Source: an uncultured Mollicutes bacterium (GTDB lineage: Bacteria; Bacillota_I; Bacilli_A; RFN20; CAG-826). Taken from it: a DNA stretch of 50,519 nt. Under the pieces are notes generated by a model. That model worked only from the letters and a program-made list of their open reading frames with translations. It made no database searches and was not told the DNA's origin. The position numbers and the translations under genes were made by a program. The DNA is taken from assembly GCA_945936135.1 (NCBI GenBank), contig CAMESG010000004.1, positions 1-50,519 on the forward strand, read 5' to 3'. Shown one piece after another: positions 16,014 through 28,366 of this stretch. Each line of letters starts with the position of its first letter. Position 1 is the stretch's first letter.

Positions 16014-17027
16014 CTAAATTCCTTCCTCTAAGACGTAGCCATAAAGCGTTTCATCGAAATCCTTTTGAAGGAATTCAAGGAGTTTCCGTTTGAAATCGAT
16101 CGACAGGGAAGAGAGTCTCCCTTTCCCCTTCACGTAAGGATCGATATAGCGCTTTTTGGTTTTGATTTTTGCCGAGAACAATGGTTCGATTCCAGGTTTT
16201 GGTGAAGTCGTTACTTCGTAAAGGCGTTGATATGTTTTGAATAGATGCGCGCTAGGAGAGGAGAGCCACTTCTTCAAAAAGATTACCTCGTCTTCCATTA
16301 AATCGGACTCGTTTAGATCGCCCTTTCGAAGGGCTTCAGCGATTGCTCGGGATAGGGCTTCCATGGCAAAACGGTCTTCGTTTCGCGTGTACATATCCGC
16401 GTTCACGAGCATCGCTTCCCCGAACTTGGACGCGGACTCCAACGAAGAAAACATGATCTCTTCCTCGCCAAATTCGTTCTTTTCAAGGCAAAGATCGTCC
16501 AAAAGACCTTTCACTTCGTTTAATGACAGAACATGGAAATTTAAGAAATTCGAAAGGGAATACTCCAGCCGATCGCAGGATAGCTCGGGGGCATCGTTAT
16601 CCGCGATCGGGTAACGATGGTAATCCTCGACGTCTTCGACGCGTAAATGATGCTTTTCTAGATAGGCCATCACTTCTTCGTCGTTTCTTATTAACGCCGA
16701 AGTCGGCGCTTCGGTCGCGTCTTGTTTTTCATAATCCCCACGAAGAAAGTCGATCACGTGGGCGAAGACAGGCGTTGCGACATCGTGGAACGCCGCGGCT
16801 AAGGCGATCTTCGAATCATTAGAAAAACGATAGGCAAGCAAGGCGCAACCCAAAGAATGCTGATAGCGAGAATAAGGCAGGACGGATTGGAAGTAAGGGA
16901 AGGAAGAATATTCAAGGCCACAATGCATCCCGACGTGTTTTAGCCGAGTTAAAGCCTTCAAGAAAAACGCTTCTTCCAAAAAGGAAGGAACAACTTCGGG
17001 CAAATAGGCAGGAACTTCTTTCTTCAT
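16014..17027 (-). CDS. HD-domain phosphohydrolase
   Basis: The 337-residue product carries the HD metal motif set: RYQHSLG with H57, FHDVATPVFAH with H81-D82, and a later Asp in SCDRLEYSL near 170. This resembles the dGTPase/SAMHD1-like branch of HD proteins, but the substrate cannot be told. The mainly helical C-terminal half is unassigned. On the minus strand a perfect TATAAT lies 8 bases before ATG with no Shine-Dalgarno. It is divergent from rqcH across 61 bases. Confidence 0.8.
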   Translation of the reverse strand: MKKEVPAYLPEVVPSFLEEAFFLKALTRLKHVGMHCGLEYSSFPYFQSVLPYSRYQHSLGCALLAYRFSNDSKIALAAAFHDVATPVFAHVIDFLRGDYEKQDATEAPTSALIRNDEEVMAYLEKHHLRVEDVEDYHRYPIADNDAPELSCDRLEYSLSNFLNFHVLSLNEVKGLLDDLCLEKNEFGEEEIMFSSLESASKFGEAMLVNADMYTRNEDRFAMEALSRAIAEALRKGDLNESDLMEDEVIFLKKWLSSPSAHLFKTYQRLYEVTTSPKPGIEPLFSAKIKTKKRYIDPYVKGKGRLSSLSIDFKRKLLEFLQKDFDETLYGYVLEEGI

Positions 17028-17035
17028 CGCCGTTG

Positions 17036-17041
17036 ATTATA
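17036..17041 (-). promoter_or_regulatory. -10 box of the HD gene, 8 bases before ATG
   Basis: TATAAT on the minus strand ends 8 bases before the start codon, placing the predicted transcription start at or next to the ATG. Confidence 0.6.
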
Positions 17042-17052
17042 GGCTTCCTCCC

Positions 17053-17081
17053 TTTCGTTTTCATCGAAGAAATCCTATACT
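17053..17081 (+). promoter_or_regulatory. rqcH promoter, probably leaderless
   Basis: TTTCGT and TATACT are 17 bases apart. The -10 ends 7 bases before the GTG start and no Shine-Dalgarno is present. Confidence 0.6.
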
Positions 17082-17088
17082 TCCCTTC

Positions 17089-18489
17089 GTGGGGCTAAAC
17101 GCTTTTCAACTTGAAAAATACGCTTCTTGCCTGCAAGAAAGAATCAAGGGCGAATACCTTTCCAAGGCGGTCATGATCGAGGAAAGCGCCTTTTCCTTTT
17201 CCTTAAGCCGTTCCGGGCACTTGCTCATCGTCTTGGATGCGAATGACCCCTTCGTTTATCTATCAAGCGAACCTCTTGGCGTAACTTCGTTAAACCACCC
17301 CTTGGCCTCTTTCTTCCGCAAAGAGTTTTCCCATGCCCAGATCCTAGACGTCCACACGGAAAAAGAAGATCGCATCCTCTATTTTGAATTAGAAATCGTC
17401 GACGATATCTTCCAAAAAGCAAGGCGCACCCTCGTCATTGAATTGATCCCCCATCGTCCGAACCTTTTGGTCTTGGACGAAAAAGGCAAGATCTTGATCA
17501 CAAGGCGCTACGGATCCTTAAGCGATCCTCGGCCGATCTTGAAAGGCCTCGTCTATGAAGCCCCCGAGAAGAAAGGCGACCTTTCCAAGCTCTCGCACGA
17601 TTTTTCTTATGAAGCCTTCCTTTCTTCTTGCCTTGAGAAGGAAACAAGCCTCAAAGACAAGCGGAAACACACGAGGTTCAAAGACCTTCTTTCCGAAGCC
17701 CAAAGCAAGATCAAGGCAAGCGATCGCAAAATAAAGGCAATCAAAAAGGACATCGAGCAAGCGAAGCTCCATCTAAAGGACGGGCAATACGGAACTTACA
17801 TCTATACCTTCCTCCCTTCCATCCATCCCGAGGCGAAAGAGATGGACTATTATGGCGAAATCATTCCCCTAGATCCGCGCAAAAGCGCCATAGAAAATGC
17901 AGAATCCTTCTTTTTGCGCGCAAAAAAGGCAAAGGTCGCCGTAACAAAAGGGCAAGAAAACCTTGAACGCGCCCTCAACGAGAAAGAGAAATACGAGACC
18001 TTATTAGAAGCCATCCTTTCCAGCGAAGAAAGCGCTCTAGAAAGTCTCGCGAAAGAATACGGGATCGATAAATCAAACGCCCTATTGAAGAGCCCATTGA
18101 CCGAGAAAGGCTGCCTTCCTTACGCCCTGACCTATCAAGGTGTCACCTATCTCTTCGGGAGGAATGCCATTCAAAACGACTACCTCTCCTTCCTTTATGC
18201 AACGAAGAAAGACCGCCTTTGGTTCCATGTTAAAGATCAACGCGGTGCCCATTTGATTCTACAAAAAGATCATCCAACCAACGAAGAAATCCAACACGCC
18301 TGCGAATTCGCCCTTCTCGCCTCCAAACTTGAAAGCGGCGAAGTCCAATACACCGAGCACAAATTCGTAAAGCGGGGTTCCGTCAAAGGCCAAGCCGTGT
18401 TAAAGACGTACCAAAGCGCCTTGATCCGCGAGATTCCTGAAGAGATCAAAGAAGCCTTCCTTCAAGCCAAGAAAGCCAAGTTGAAATAA
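17089..18489 (+). CDS. rqcH: Ribosome quality control factor RqcH (NFACT family)
   Basis: The 466-residue protein has the NFACT-N domain, a central coiled-coil rich in Lys and Glu (about residues 190-330) and the NFACT-R domain near the end (YLSFLYATKKDRLWFHVKDQRGAHLIL.. VKRGSVKGQAVL). Family members bind split 50S-peptidyl-tRNA complexes and add alanine tails. At 466 residues it is shorter than the usual 550-570, mainly through a smaller middle. The start is taken as GTG; no better ATG is near and no Shine-Dalgarno is seen. Confidence 0.92.
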   Translation: MGLNAFQLEKYASCLQERIKGEYLSKAVMIEESAFSFSLSRSGHLLIVLDANDPFVYLSSEPLGVTSLNHPLASFFRKEFSHAQILDVHTEKEDRILYFELEIVDDIFQKARRTLVIELIPHRPNLLVLDEKGKILITRRYGSLSDPRPILKGLVYEAPEKKGDLSKLSHDFSYEAFLSSCLEKETSLKDKRKHTRFKDLLSEAQSKIKASDRKIKAIKKDIEQAKLHLKDGQYGTYIYTFLPSIHPEAKEMDYYGEIIPLDPRKSAIENAESFFLRAKKAKVAVTKGQENLERALNEKEKYETLLEAILSSEESALESLAKEYGIDKSNALLKSPLTEKGCLPYALTYQGVTYLFGRNAIQNDYLSFLYATKKDRLWFHVKDQRGAHLILQKDHPTNEEIQHACEFALLASKLESGEVQYTEHKFVKRGSVKGQAVLKTYQSALIREIPEEIKEAFLQAKKAKLK

Positions 18490-18492
18490 AAG

Positions 18493-18527
18493 ACGGGGCC
18501 GGCGCGTTAGCCGATCCCGTTTTGTTT
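18493..18527. terminator. Bidirectional terminator between rqcH and ppa
   Basis: A stem of 11 pairs with one mismatch (ACGGGGCCGGC with GCCGATCCCGT) around GCGTTA is followed by TTTTGTTTT on the plus strand and CTTTTATTTC on the minus strand. Confidence 0.8.
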
Positions 18528-18532
18528 TGGAT

Positions 18533-19069
18533 TTATTTCGCGGTGAATTTCTCGTCGTAGCGCTTGCGGCATTCGGCGATGACTTTCTTCGCTTCGTCAA
18601 CGCCCATGAACCCATCGATCACGGTGTCTTTGCGGTGTTCCAATTCCTTGTAGTGCATGAAGAAATGGGAGATCTGTTCCAAGATGTGGGGCGGGAGATC
18701 ATCCAAGGAAGTGAAACTGTTGTAGAAAGGATCGTTCTCGCAGACCGCGATGATCTTTTCGTCCACTTCCCCGCCATCGTTCATCTTGAGAATGCCGATC
18801 GGCTTGCAACGGATCAAGGACATCGGGACGACCGGCTCGCTCGTAAGGACCAAAACGTCAAGAGGGTCGTTATCCAAACTCCATGTCCTCGGCAAGAAGC
18901 CGTAGTTATGGGGGTAATGGGTGGCGGTATAAAGGACACGGTCAAGGATCAAAGCCCCCGTCTCCTTGTCCATCTCGTATTTGTTCTTGCAGCCTGCAGG
19001 GATCTCGATGCAAGCGATAAAGTGATCGGGCGTGATTCTCTTCCGATCGATCGCGTGTAGAATGTTCAT
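18533..19069 (-). CDS. ppa: Inorganic pyrophosphatase, family I
   Basis: This soluble enzyme hydrolyses pyrophosphate and so pulls biosynthetic reactions, including GlgC. The 178-residue product shows KYEMDKETG and the family signature DNDPLDVLVL with its Asp triad. Family I is less usual than family II in classical Bacilli but common in Mollicutes. The start is backed by GGAGAAG. Confidence 0.96.
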   Translation of the reverse strand: MNILHAIDRKRITPDHFIACIEIPAGCKNKYEMDKETGALILDRVLYTATHYPHNYGFLPRTWSLDNDPLDVLVLTSEPVVPMSLIRCKPIGILKMNDGGEVDEKIIAVCENDPFYNSFTSLDDLPPHILEQISHFFMHYKELEHRKDTVIDGFMGVDEAKKVIAECRKRYDEKFTAK

Positions 19070-19154
19070 TCCGCTTCTCCTATAAAATTTCTAGGCATAT
19101 TGTCGCCATTGTAAGAAAAAGAAACAAGGGAAAAATCCTTTTTTCCGAATTTCC

Positions 19155-20510
19155 CTAAGCCAAGGTGCATTCTTGTTTCGGCTCTTTATAGAGCGCCTTA
19201 AGCAAAATCGGGGTGAGGAAGGAAGAAAGCAGGATCAAGATCAAGCAGAACGGAACGATATCGTTGGAAATCAAGCCGGCATCCACGCCTTTTTGGGCGC
19301 AGACGATCAAAACCTCGGCGCGCGCCATCATGCCAACGCCGATCTTCAAGGCGTCCTTCCCTTTGAATTTGAAGCAGAGGGCAACACCGCTGCAACCAAG
19401 CACTTTGCCAACGAGGCCAAGGACGATCCAAAGGCAGCCAAAACCGAAAAACGTCAAGAAAGCAGGGTCCGTGAAATTGAAATTCGATTGGTACATGCCC
19501 AGTGCGATGTTTCCAAAGAAGACGGGAGCGAAAAGGTAGTTGTTCGTCGTTTCTGCGCGGTGGTCGATGTAGTTATGTTCCTTCGTCGAAGAAAGGATCA
19601 AACCCATCAAATAGGCGCCAGTGATATCCGCGATGTTGAAGTATTCCGCGACATAAGCCCAAAGGAAGCAGAAAGCCAACGAGAAGATCGTGTTGCGGAT
19701 ATGGTGGGGATATTTCTCGCCCATCCAGTTGAAGAATTTGCGAATGAAGATGCCTAACCCAATGGTCAAACCAAAGAAAAAAAGCATGAAGATGATGATC
19801 AAGGCAAGGTTCAAACCCGGGGATTGGGCTTCGTGAGGCAAGGCGTTCATGATCAAAGACGGGATGTCGCTCCCCGAATAATCGGCATTGTCAGAAGAAG
19901 AAAGCGAGATCACCAAGGAGAGGACGATGATGCCAATCACGTCATCGATGATCGCGGAAGATACCAAGGCCGAGCCAATCTTCCCGTCGAGCTTGCCAAG
20001 TTCCTTCAAGGTAGCGACCGTGATCGAAACGGAAGTCGCGGTCAAGACTACGCCGTAATAAAGTTCCGTAAAGATGGGGTCAACGCCAGGCAAGGCAAGG
20101 GCGTTGCCCGTGCACATATTGATGATGTGGGCAGCCACGAACGTTAAAAGCATCGGGACAAACACGCCGCCCAAGGCAATGAAGATCGAAGCCTTGCCAA
20201 CTTCTTTGATCTTTTTCAAATCGGTTTCAACGCCCGCGGAGAAAAGAATCAAGATCACCGCGATTTTCGAGAAGAACCCAATGCCATTCGTAACCGTGTA
20301 ATCCGTCAGGATCGTTTGCCCTGGGATTAAATAGATAAGACCGACGACGAGACCCGCACAAAGAAAGCCAATGACCTGAGGCACCTTAATCTTATGAAAG
20401 AGCAAGGCAAAGAGCTTCGCCGTCAATAAGATCAAGCCTAGGGGCAAGAGGATTTTGAACGCCTCGGGATGGGGATCCGTCGGGATATCAATCAACGTTT
20501 TTAAATACAT
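19155..20510 (-). CDS. Cation:proton antiporter, CPA2 family
   Basis: The 451-residue membrane protein has 12-13 predicted helices. The twin Asp motif in SAIIDDVIGIIVL is the ion-binding pair typical of NapA-like electrogenic Na+/H+ antiporters. No C-terminal RCK/TrkA-N domain is present, which argues against full Kef systems. TAGAAT lies 23 bases upstream of ATG, so it has a short leader. If it exports Na+, it would act with the presumed Na+-linked ATP synthase. Confidence 0.9.
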   Translation of the reverse strand: MYLKTLIDIPTDPHPEAFKILLPLGLILLTAKLFALLFHKIKVPQVIGFLCAGLVVGLIYLIPGQTILTDYTVTNGIGFFSKIAVILILFSAGVETDLKKIKEVGKASIFIALGGVFVPMLLTFVAAHIINMCTGNALALPGVDPIFTELYYGVVLTATSVSITVATLKELGKLDGKIGSALVSSAIIDDVIGIIVLSLVISLSSSDNADYSGSDIPSLIMNALPHEAQSPGLNLALIIIFMLFFFGLTIGLGIFIRKFFNWMGEKYPHHIRNTIFSLAFCFLWAYVAEYFNIADITGAYLMGLILSSTKEHNYIDHRAETTNNYLFAPVFFGNIALGMYQSNFNFTDPAFLTFFGFGCLWIVLGLVGKVLGCSGVALCFKFKGKDALKIGVGMMARAEVLIVCAQKGVDAGLISNDIVPFCLILILLSSFLTPILLKALYKEPKQECTLA

Positions 20511-20647
20511 GAATCGTCTTCTTCCGGTCGCTTATTCTAGGACGTTCAAAGGAAAAGGGAAGGACGAATTCCATAAAAGCGGTTTCCTTATGGAAAAATC
20601 CAAAATCACCTCTTCACCTTTCTTCTTTCCCATAGTTAAATAAGCCC

Positions 20648-21433
20648 ATGCGGCATCGTTGGTCACTTCTTCTCATTCTTCCTTTCCTCACCAGCTGTTT
20701 CGAGGATGCCTCGAAGGTGGAATTTTCTCCTTCGAACGAGGAAGGGAAACCGAGTTTTTTGCGAAATGGTGACCTCCTTTTTGAGACGACCTTTACCCAG
20801 CCTTTGGAAACTTATGTTCGAGATACCAACGCCGAAGATATGGCGGAACGCGTCAAACGAAGCGAACCATTTTACGTCTATTTGACTTCGCCTAGTTGCG
20901 CCCATTGCACCCGCGCAAAAGACGCCGTTTGCTCATTTTTGCAGCAAACCCGGCTTGAATTTCTCCATTTAGAAGGTTCTTCGATCCTCCAAGAGACGAT
21001 GGAGTTAAAGAATGCAATGCCGAATCTTGACATCCCTAAGATTCCGGGAAGCCCCTATCTTTTGCAATTTGATGGCGCTTCTTTCTCGTTGCGTGAAGTA
21101 AGTCCTTACGCTTCTTCTCCCCGACAATTCGGCGAGCATGTTTTAGAAGGAATCAACGTCTCAAACGTCTTTACCTTCCGGCGAACCGAAGCCTTTCCCC
21201 AAAGTGGTTTCACCTCTTACTATTGCACGTCCGACGACGATCCATATCGGGAAAAGATCCAATCCGAAGAGTTACGATTCTCGTTAAAGGAATTCGGGAT
21301 TCTCGAAATGGATTCTAAGACCATGAATCTCCCTGAACAAAGCGTGGGAACCCTCGTCCTTAACGGCGTAGCCTACGACCTAACGAAAAACCCCGAAGGC
21401 GGTTTCAAGGCCTTCGAGGATTTCTTGAAGTGA
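20648..21433 (+). CDS. Lipoprotein with thioredoxin-like CxxC domain
   Basis: The 261-residue product begins with a lipoprotein signal: a basic start, hydrophobic core and lipobox LTSC with C17. It should be anchored outside the membrane. A thioredoxin-fold part follows with SPSCAHC at 82-87, reminiscent of bacteriocin-transport/thiol-disulfide proteins, then a cis-Pro-like PKIPGSPYLL. The last 90 residues are unassigned. No Shine-Dalgarno is present; TTAAAT sits 6 bases before ATG. It is convergent with the ATP-grasp gene, with two bases between the stops. Confidence 0.8.
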   Translation: MRHRWSLLLILPFLTSCFEDASKVEFSPSNEEGKPSFLRNGDLLFETTFTQPLETYVRDTNAEDMAERVKRSEPFYVYLTSPSCAHCTRAKDAVCSFLQQTRLEFLHLEGSSILQETMELKNAMPNLDIPKIPGSPYLLQFDGASFSLREVSPYASSPRQFGEHVLEGINVSNVFTFRRTEAFPQSGFTSYYCTSDDDPYREKIQSEELRFSLKEFGILEMDSKTMNLPEQSVGTLVLNGVAYDLTKNPEGGFKAFEDFLK

Positions 21434-21435
21434 CG

Positions 21436-22662
21436 TTATTCGTAATGGACTTTTTCACGGACGAAGGTGTCGAATTCGAGTCCTTCTTCCAAGGTTTCAA
21501 AACGCGCATCGTAGAATTTATCTGCCATCGCGGCAGCCATCGCCGCGGGGTATCTTCCCCAATGGACGATCTTATCGCCATATCTTGCAAAGATTTCGGA
21601 CTCGCTATGCTCGTAGGCAAGGGTATCGCGACGATGGGTCGCCAAGGCATAATAGACCTTCGGATAAGGGGTGACCCTCGATTCGTTATAAGCGATCACA
21701 TCCGCGTAGATGTCGTAGACGCTTAAGGAGTTGCCATAATCGATAAGGTCCGGCGTATCGCCTCCTGGCGCGCGCATATTGCATTCCAAGGCAATGAAGT
21801 CGCCCTTCTTTCCTAAGCCTTCCTTATCTTGGTTCAAGACGAAGAACTCAATATGGAAGAAACGCTTCTTGATATTGAAGGCCTTCACGACTTGGCAACC
21901 GACCTTGTAGAACTCTTTGGCGTTGATATCCTTCATCTCCAAGGAGAAGGGAACATCGTAATAGTAATAATCAAGCTTCTCGTTCACGATCTTTGCAATG
22001 GGGACGGGGAAGTGATCGCTCGTCGCGAAGACGACCTCGCTTTGATCGTTGCAAATGCCATCGAAGCTCACGATCGAGCCATCGATGTATTCTTCCATAA
22101 TGTAGGTCTCCGGCAATTCGCGGGAGAAGAAACGGTCGAATTCGTTTTCGCCGTTGATGCGATAGGAATCGTTCGCGCCAACGCCGATATTTGGTTTTAC
22201 AAAGACAGGATAACCGACCTTCTTCACGAATGCCGAGGCGGCTTCTCTATCCTCAGGACCCTTGACTAAAAGATAACGAATGGTCTTCGCTCCGCCGAGT
22301 TCAAAGTAATGCTTCATGTCGCTTTTCGCCGTGAGACGATCCATGTCGGAAGGCAATAACCCAGGGATTCCGAATTTCGCCCGAAGTTTCGCATCCATGC
22401 GAAGCCACCACTCGTTCATGGACTCAAGATAATCGATCTTTCCGTACTTCTTTTCGAAATACTCGACAGCACGCGACATCGCTTGGAAATCGTTCATGTC
22501 GGGAACGAAATAATATTCGCGCATCGAATGGATCAAACGGGAATGTAGGCTTTCATAGGGCGCATCGCCGATCACGAGGACATTGAATCCTCTTGCTTTC
22601 AGGGCTTCCGTCCATTTGAAGTAGCGTACCGGGTAGTGTGCGGAGACAAAGATAAAATTCAT
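21436..22662 (-). CDS. ATP-grasp domain ligase, substrate unknown
   Basis: The 408-residue protein has a Rossmann-like N-terminal part (MNFIFVSAHYPVRYFKW) and a central ATP-grasp fold with VFVKPNIGVGANDS and the Mg-binding HIEFF..LECNMRAPGG. It looks like the carnosine-synthase/carbamoyl-phosphate-synthase-like group that joins a carboxylate to an amine. No partner gene indicates the substrate. An extended -10 (TGGTATTCT, minus strand) ends 7 bases before ATG and no Shine-Dalgarno is present, so the transcript may be leaderless. Confidence 0.87.
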   Translation of the reverse strand: MNFIFVSAHYPVRYFKWTEALKARGFNVLVIGDAPYESLHSRLIHSMREYYFVPDMNDFQAMSRAVEYFEKKYGKIDYLESMNEWWLRMDAKLRAKFGIPGLLPSDMDRLTAKSDMKHYFELGGAKTIRYLLVKGPEDREAASAFVKKVGYPVFVKPNIGVGANDSYRINGENEFDRFFSRELPETYIMEEYIDGSIVSFDGICNDQSEVVFATSDHFPVPIAKIVNEKLDYYYYDVPFSLEMKDINAKEFYKVGCQVVKAFNIKKRFFHIEFFVLNQDKEGLGKKGDFIALECNMRAPGGDTPDLIDYGNSLSVYDIYADVIAYNESRVTPYPKVYYALATHRRDTLAYEHSESEIFARYGDKIVHWGRYPAAMAAAMADKFYDARFETLEEGLEFDTFVREKVHYE

Positions 22663-22709
22663 ATGCGAAAGAATACCACAAGAAAAAGAATGTGATTCAA
22701 CAATTTTTA

Positions 22710-22736
22710 AGAAAAAGCGGCAAGTCGCCTTGCCGC
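22710..22736 (-). terminator. Terminator of the ATP synthase operon
   Basis: On the minus strand GCGGCAAG pairs with CTTGCCGC around a four-base loop (eight pairs), followed by TTTTTC. It begins 7 bases past the atpC stop. Confidence 0.9.
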
Positions 22737-22742
22737 CAAGCG

Positions 22743-25431
<2,689 letters not shown>

Positions 25432-25434
25432 TCG

Positions 25435-26940
25435 TCAATTCCTTTCGGCGAAATATTCCTTGATGGCGGAATGCATCTTCTTTTCGAGTTCTTGATCAAG
25501 GGCCTTCTTCGAGACGATGTCCGAGAAAATATCGGGGTGGGTGGAAGCGACATAGGCATCCAAATCCGCAAGGGTTTTGCCGACCAATTTGCGATCCAAA
25601 TGATCAAGATAACGGTGTTTTACGGCGAAAAGCTCAAATACCTGTTTCTCGACCGGATAGGGTTGATATTGTTTCTGTTTCAAGGTTTCCATCAAAACGG
25701 CACCATGGGCGAGAATCTTCTTCGTGGAGGCGTCGAGGTCGCTGCCAAACTGCGAGAAAGAAAGCATTTCGCGATAGTTCGCAAGTTCAATCTTAAGAGA
25801 GTTCGCGACCTGTTTCATCGCCTTGATTTGGGCGCTGGACCCAACACGGGAGACGGAGAAGCCTGAATCGATCGCAGGACGTTGTCCTTCCGCGAAGTAA
25901 TCGGTCAAAAGGAAGATCTGGCCATCGGTGATTGAGATGACGTTCGTCGGGATGTAGGCGCTGATGTCGCCCGCTTGCGTTTCGACGATCGGCAAAGCGG
26001 TGATCGATCCTCCGCCATATTCCGGGGAGAGACGGCAAGCGCGTTCAAGCAAACGAGAATGGAGGTAGAAAATATCGCCAGGGTAGGCTTCGCGTCCAGG
26101 CGAACGTTTCAAAAGCAAAGATAAGGTACGATAGGCAACGGCGTGTTTGGAAAGATCATCGAAAACGATGAGGACGTCTTGCCCTTGCTCCATCCATTCT
26201 TCGGCAATGGCCATGCCGGCGAAAGGAGCGATGTATTGTAGCGGCGCGGATTCGCTCGCCGAAGAGGAGACGATCGTGCAATAATCCAAGCAGCCGAGTT
26301 CGCGAAGGCGCTCGACCAACACCGCGACAGAGGAATTCTTTTGCCCAATCGCGACGTAGACGCATTTCACGTTCTTGCCTTTTTGGTTGATGATCGTATC
26401 CATAGCGATCGCGGTTTTTCCGGTTTGGCGGTCGCCGATGATGAGTTCCCGCTGCCCACGGCCAATCGGGATCATGGCATCGATCGCTTTGATGCCCGTT
26501 TCCAGCGGAGTATCGACCGATTTGCGGGTCATGACGCCCGGGGCGATACGTTCAATCGGGCGGGTTTTGGTATAAGGAACCTTTCCCTTGCCATCAAGCG
26601 GGGTGCCCAAAGGGTTGATGACGCGGCCAAGCAAGCCATCGCCAACGGGGACTTCCACGACCTTGTGGGTACGTTTGACGGTGTCGCCTTCTTCGATCTC
26701 GGCATCGTTGCCAAGCAAAACGGCGCCGACGTCTTCGCGATCGAGGTTCATAACCATGCCCATCACGTCGTGAGGGAACATCAATAGTTCGCCAAGCATC
26801 GCATCTTCCAAGCCATAGCAAAGGGCAATGCCATCGGCGACCGTCAAAACGGTACCGACATCGGCTTCTTCAAGGCGTTCTTCGAATCCCTTGATTTGGG
26901 ATTTCAAGATCGCGGCGATTTCACTGGAATCGATTTTCAT
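25435..26940 (-). CDS. atpA: ATP synthase alpha subunit
   Basis: The 501-residue subunit has the P-loop [10 protein letters not shown] near 169 and the alpha signature region [17 protein letters not shown]. The ATG overlaps the atpH stop as ATGA, so the two are coupled. Confidence 0.98.
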   Translation of the reverse strand: MKIDSSEIAAILKSQIKGFEERLEEADVGTVLTVADGIALCYGLEDAMLGELLMFPHDVMGMVMNLDREDVGAVLLGNDAEIEEGDTVKRTHKVVEVPVGDGLLGRVINPLGTPLDGKGKVPYTKTRPIERIAPGVMTRKSVDTPLETGIKAIDAMIPIGRGQRELIIGDRQTGKTAIAMDTIINQKGKNVKCVYVAIGQKNSSVAVLVERLRELGCLDYCTIVSSSASESAPLQYIAPFAGMAIAEEWMEQGQDVLIVFDDLSKHAVAYRTLSLLLKRSPGREAYPGDIFYLHSRLLERACRLSPEYGGGSITALPIVETQAGDISAYIPTNVISITDGQIFLLTDYFAEGQRPAIDSGFSVSRVGSSAQIKAMKQVANSLKIELANYREMLSFSQFGSDLDASTKKILAHGAVLMETLKQKQYQPYPVEKQVFELFAVKHRYLDHLDRKLVGKTLADLDAYVASTHPDIFSDIVSKKALDQELEKKMHSAIKEYFAERN

Positions 26941-27482
26941 CGGGCATTACCTCCGGATATTAGTTGAGCGCGAAGCTCTTTCAAGCGATGGCGCAAACTG
27001 CCATCGAACACCTTGCCGTCGATCGCGACTTTGATGCCGCCCAAAAGGTGGTGGTCAAGAACGACGCGCAAGCTGGCTTTCCGACCCAAGCGTTCGGACA
27101 TCGCCTTCTCGATCGAGGCGACTTCTTCTTCCTTAAGGTCGAAAGCGGTATAGAGAATTCCTTCAAGCGTTCCCCTTTCTTGGTTCAAGAGGCTTTGGAA
27201 GCTCGAAGTGATTTCTTCCATTTGATCGAAGCGATGATTCTTCGCCACGATGCACAAAAACGGAAGGAAGTGTGGGATATTGCTTAGCGAAGCGAAAATG
27301 GTCTGGATCGCCTTTTCCTTTTCATCGAGCGAAAAGGAAGGGGAACAAAGAGCAACGCGTAACTCTTTAGAGTCGCGCAAAGCCTGCAAAACGTTTTGAA
27401 AACCTTGCAAAGCCTGCTCTTTTTCCTGGCCTTTCAGCAAATCGAAGAGGGCCGTCGCATATTGGTTCGCTAGCTCGTTCAT
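26937..27482 (-). CDS. atpH: ATP synthase delta subunit
   Basis: The 181-residue stator subunit starts with the typical [10 protein letters not shown] and ends with the conserved [22 protein letters not shown]. It links the top of F1 with the b subunit dimer. It starts 2 bases after the atpF stop. Confidence 0.96.
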   Translation of the reverse strand: MNELANQYATALFDLLKGQEKEQALQGFQNVLQALRDSKELRVALCSPSFSLDEKEKAIQTIFASLSNIPHFLPFLCIVAKNHRFDQMEEITSSFQSLLNQERGTLEGILYTAFDLKEEEVASIEKAMSERLGRKASLRVVLDHHLLGGIKVAIDGKVFDGSLRHRLKELRAQLISGGNAR

Positions 27483-27484
27483 CC

Positions 27485-28057
27485 TTATTCCCTCTTCAAG
27501 TCATCCACGAAAGAAGAGACCATTCTCTTGTGGTCTTCATCTTCTACGCTGCGCCCTAGAAGTTGTTCCGAAGCGAGCAAAGCGACGTTAACGATCTCGT
27601 CGCGGACTTCATCTTTCGACTTTTCTTTGGCAAGAGCGATGTCATCGTCTGCCGCTTTCTTGCGGGAAGCGATTTCAATATCGGCCTCTTCCAGCAAGCG
27701 GGCTTTTTCCGCTTCGCCTTGGGCGATGGCCTTCGTAAGGATCGCTTGCGCTTGCGCCTTGCCTTCATCGATCAAGGCAGCGCTTTTCGCCGCAGCGTCT
27801 TGCGCCACTTTATTGGCGGCTTCGGCTTCGGCGATCTCGTTGGCGACATGCTCTCTTCTTTTGACCACCATCTTCTTCACGGGTTTATAGCCAATGAAAA
27901 AGACGAACACCAAAAGGACGACGAACGCCAACAATTGGATGATCAAATCCCAAAAACCATTAGGGAAGATCTTGTTGATGAAGTCTTCGCTTTGAAACGG
28001 AGCATCATCGGCGAGGCGTGCGACGGTATCGAAACTGTTTTTGATCCAATCAAACAT
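27485..28057 (-). CDS. atpF: ATP synthase b subunit
   Basis: The product has 190 residues from the ATG giving MFDWIKNSFD. It shows an extracytoplasmic N-terminal stretch of about 30 residues, one membrane helix (WDLIIQLLAFVVLLVFVFFIGY) and a long charged Ala-rich coiled coil. The extended N-terminus is like that of Mollicutes and related Firmicutes. A TTG four codons upstream at 28069 is a less likely start. The gap to atpE is 16 bases. Confidence 0.95.
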   Translation of the reverse strand: MFDWIKNSFDTVARLADDAPFQSEDFINKIFPNGFWDLIIQLLAFVVLLVFVFFIGYKPVKKMVVKRREHVANEIAEAEAANKVAQDAAAKSAALIDEGKAQAQAILTKAIAQGEAEKARLLEEADIEIASRKKAADDDIALAKEKSKDEVRDEIVNVALLASEQLLGRSVEDEDHKRMVSSFVDDLKRE

Positions 28058-28073
28058 TTCGATCCCCAATTCT

Positions 28074-28355
28074 TTAGGCCTTGGCGCCGAGGACGAAGAT
28101 GATCAAGATCGCGACAATAAGTGCGTAAATAGCGCAGGATTCGTCAAGGGCGACCGCAAGAATCATCGTGCTTTGAAGCTTCTTCTGATTTTCCGGGTTG
28201 CGGGACATTCCGTCGATTGCATGGCAGCAGATCCAGGATTCGCCAAGGGAGCTGAACCCACCGGTGATAATGGCGATGCCAGCGCCGATCGCAATCAATC
28301 CGAGATTGCTGTTCGCCGTCTCGACGAGAGCGGCAAGACTTGAAAGGATACCCAT
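28074..28355 (-). CDS. atpE: ATP synthase c subunit with two-carboxylate site
   Basis: The 93-residue protein forms the membrane rotor ring with two helices. The ion-binding Glu is E72 in helix 2, followed by S73 and Y77, the E-S-x-x-x-Y pattern of Na+-binding c subunits. Helix 1 has E39 where Na+ rings usually carry Gln; the E39-E72 distance of 33 equals the Q32-E65 distance of Ilyobacter. A second carboxylate there is known from Fusobacterium nucleatum. The Gly-rich GxGxGxG run of helix 1 is partly replaced by GGFSSLGES. The start is chosen by AGGAGGAAAG; the longer frame to 28460 lies in atpB. Confidence 0.96.
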   Translation of the reverse strand: MGILSSLAALVETANSNLGLIAIGAGIAIITGGFSSLGESWICCHAIDGMSRNPENQKKLQSTMILAVALDESCAIYALIVAILIIFVLGAKA

Positions 28356-28366
28356 ATTCTTTCCTC

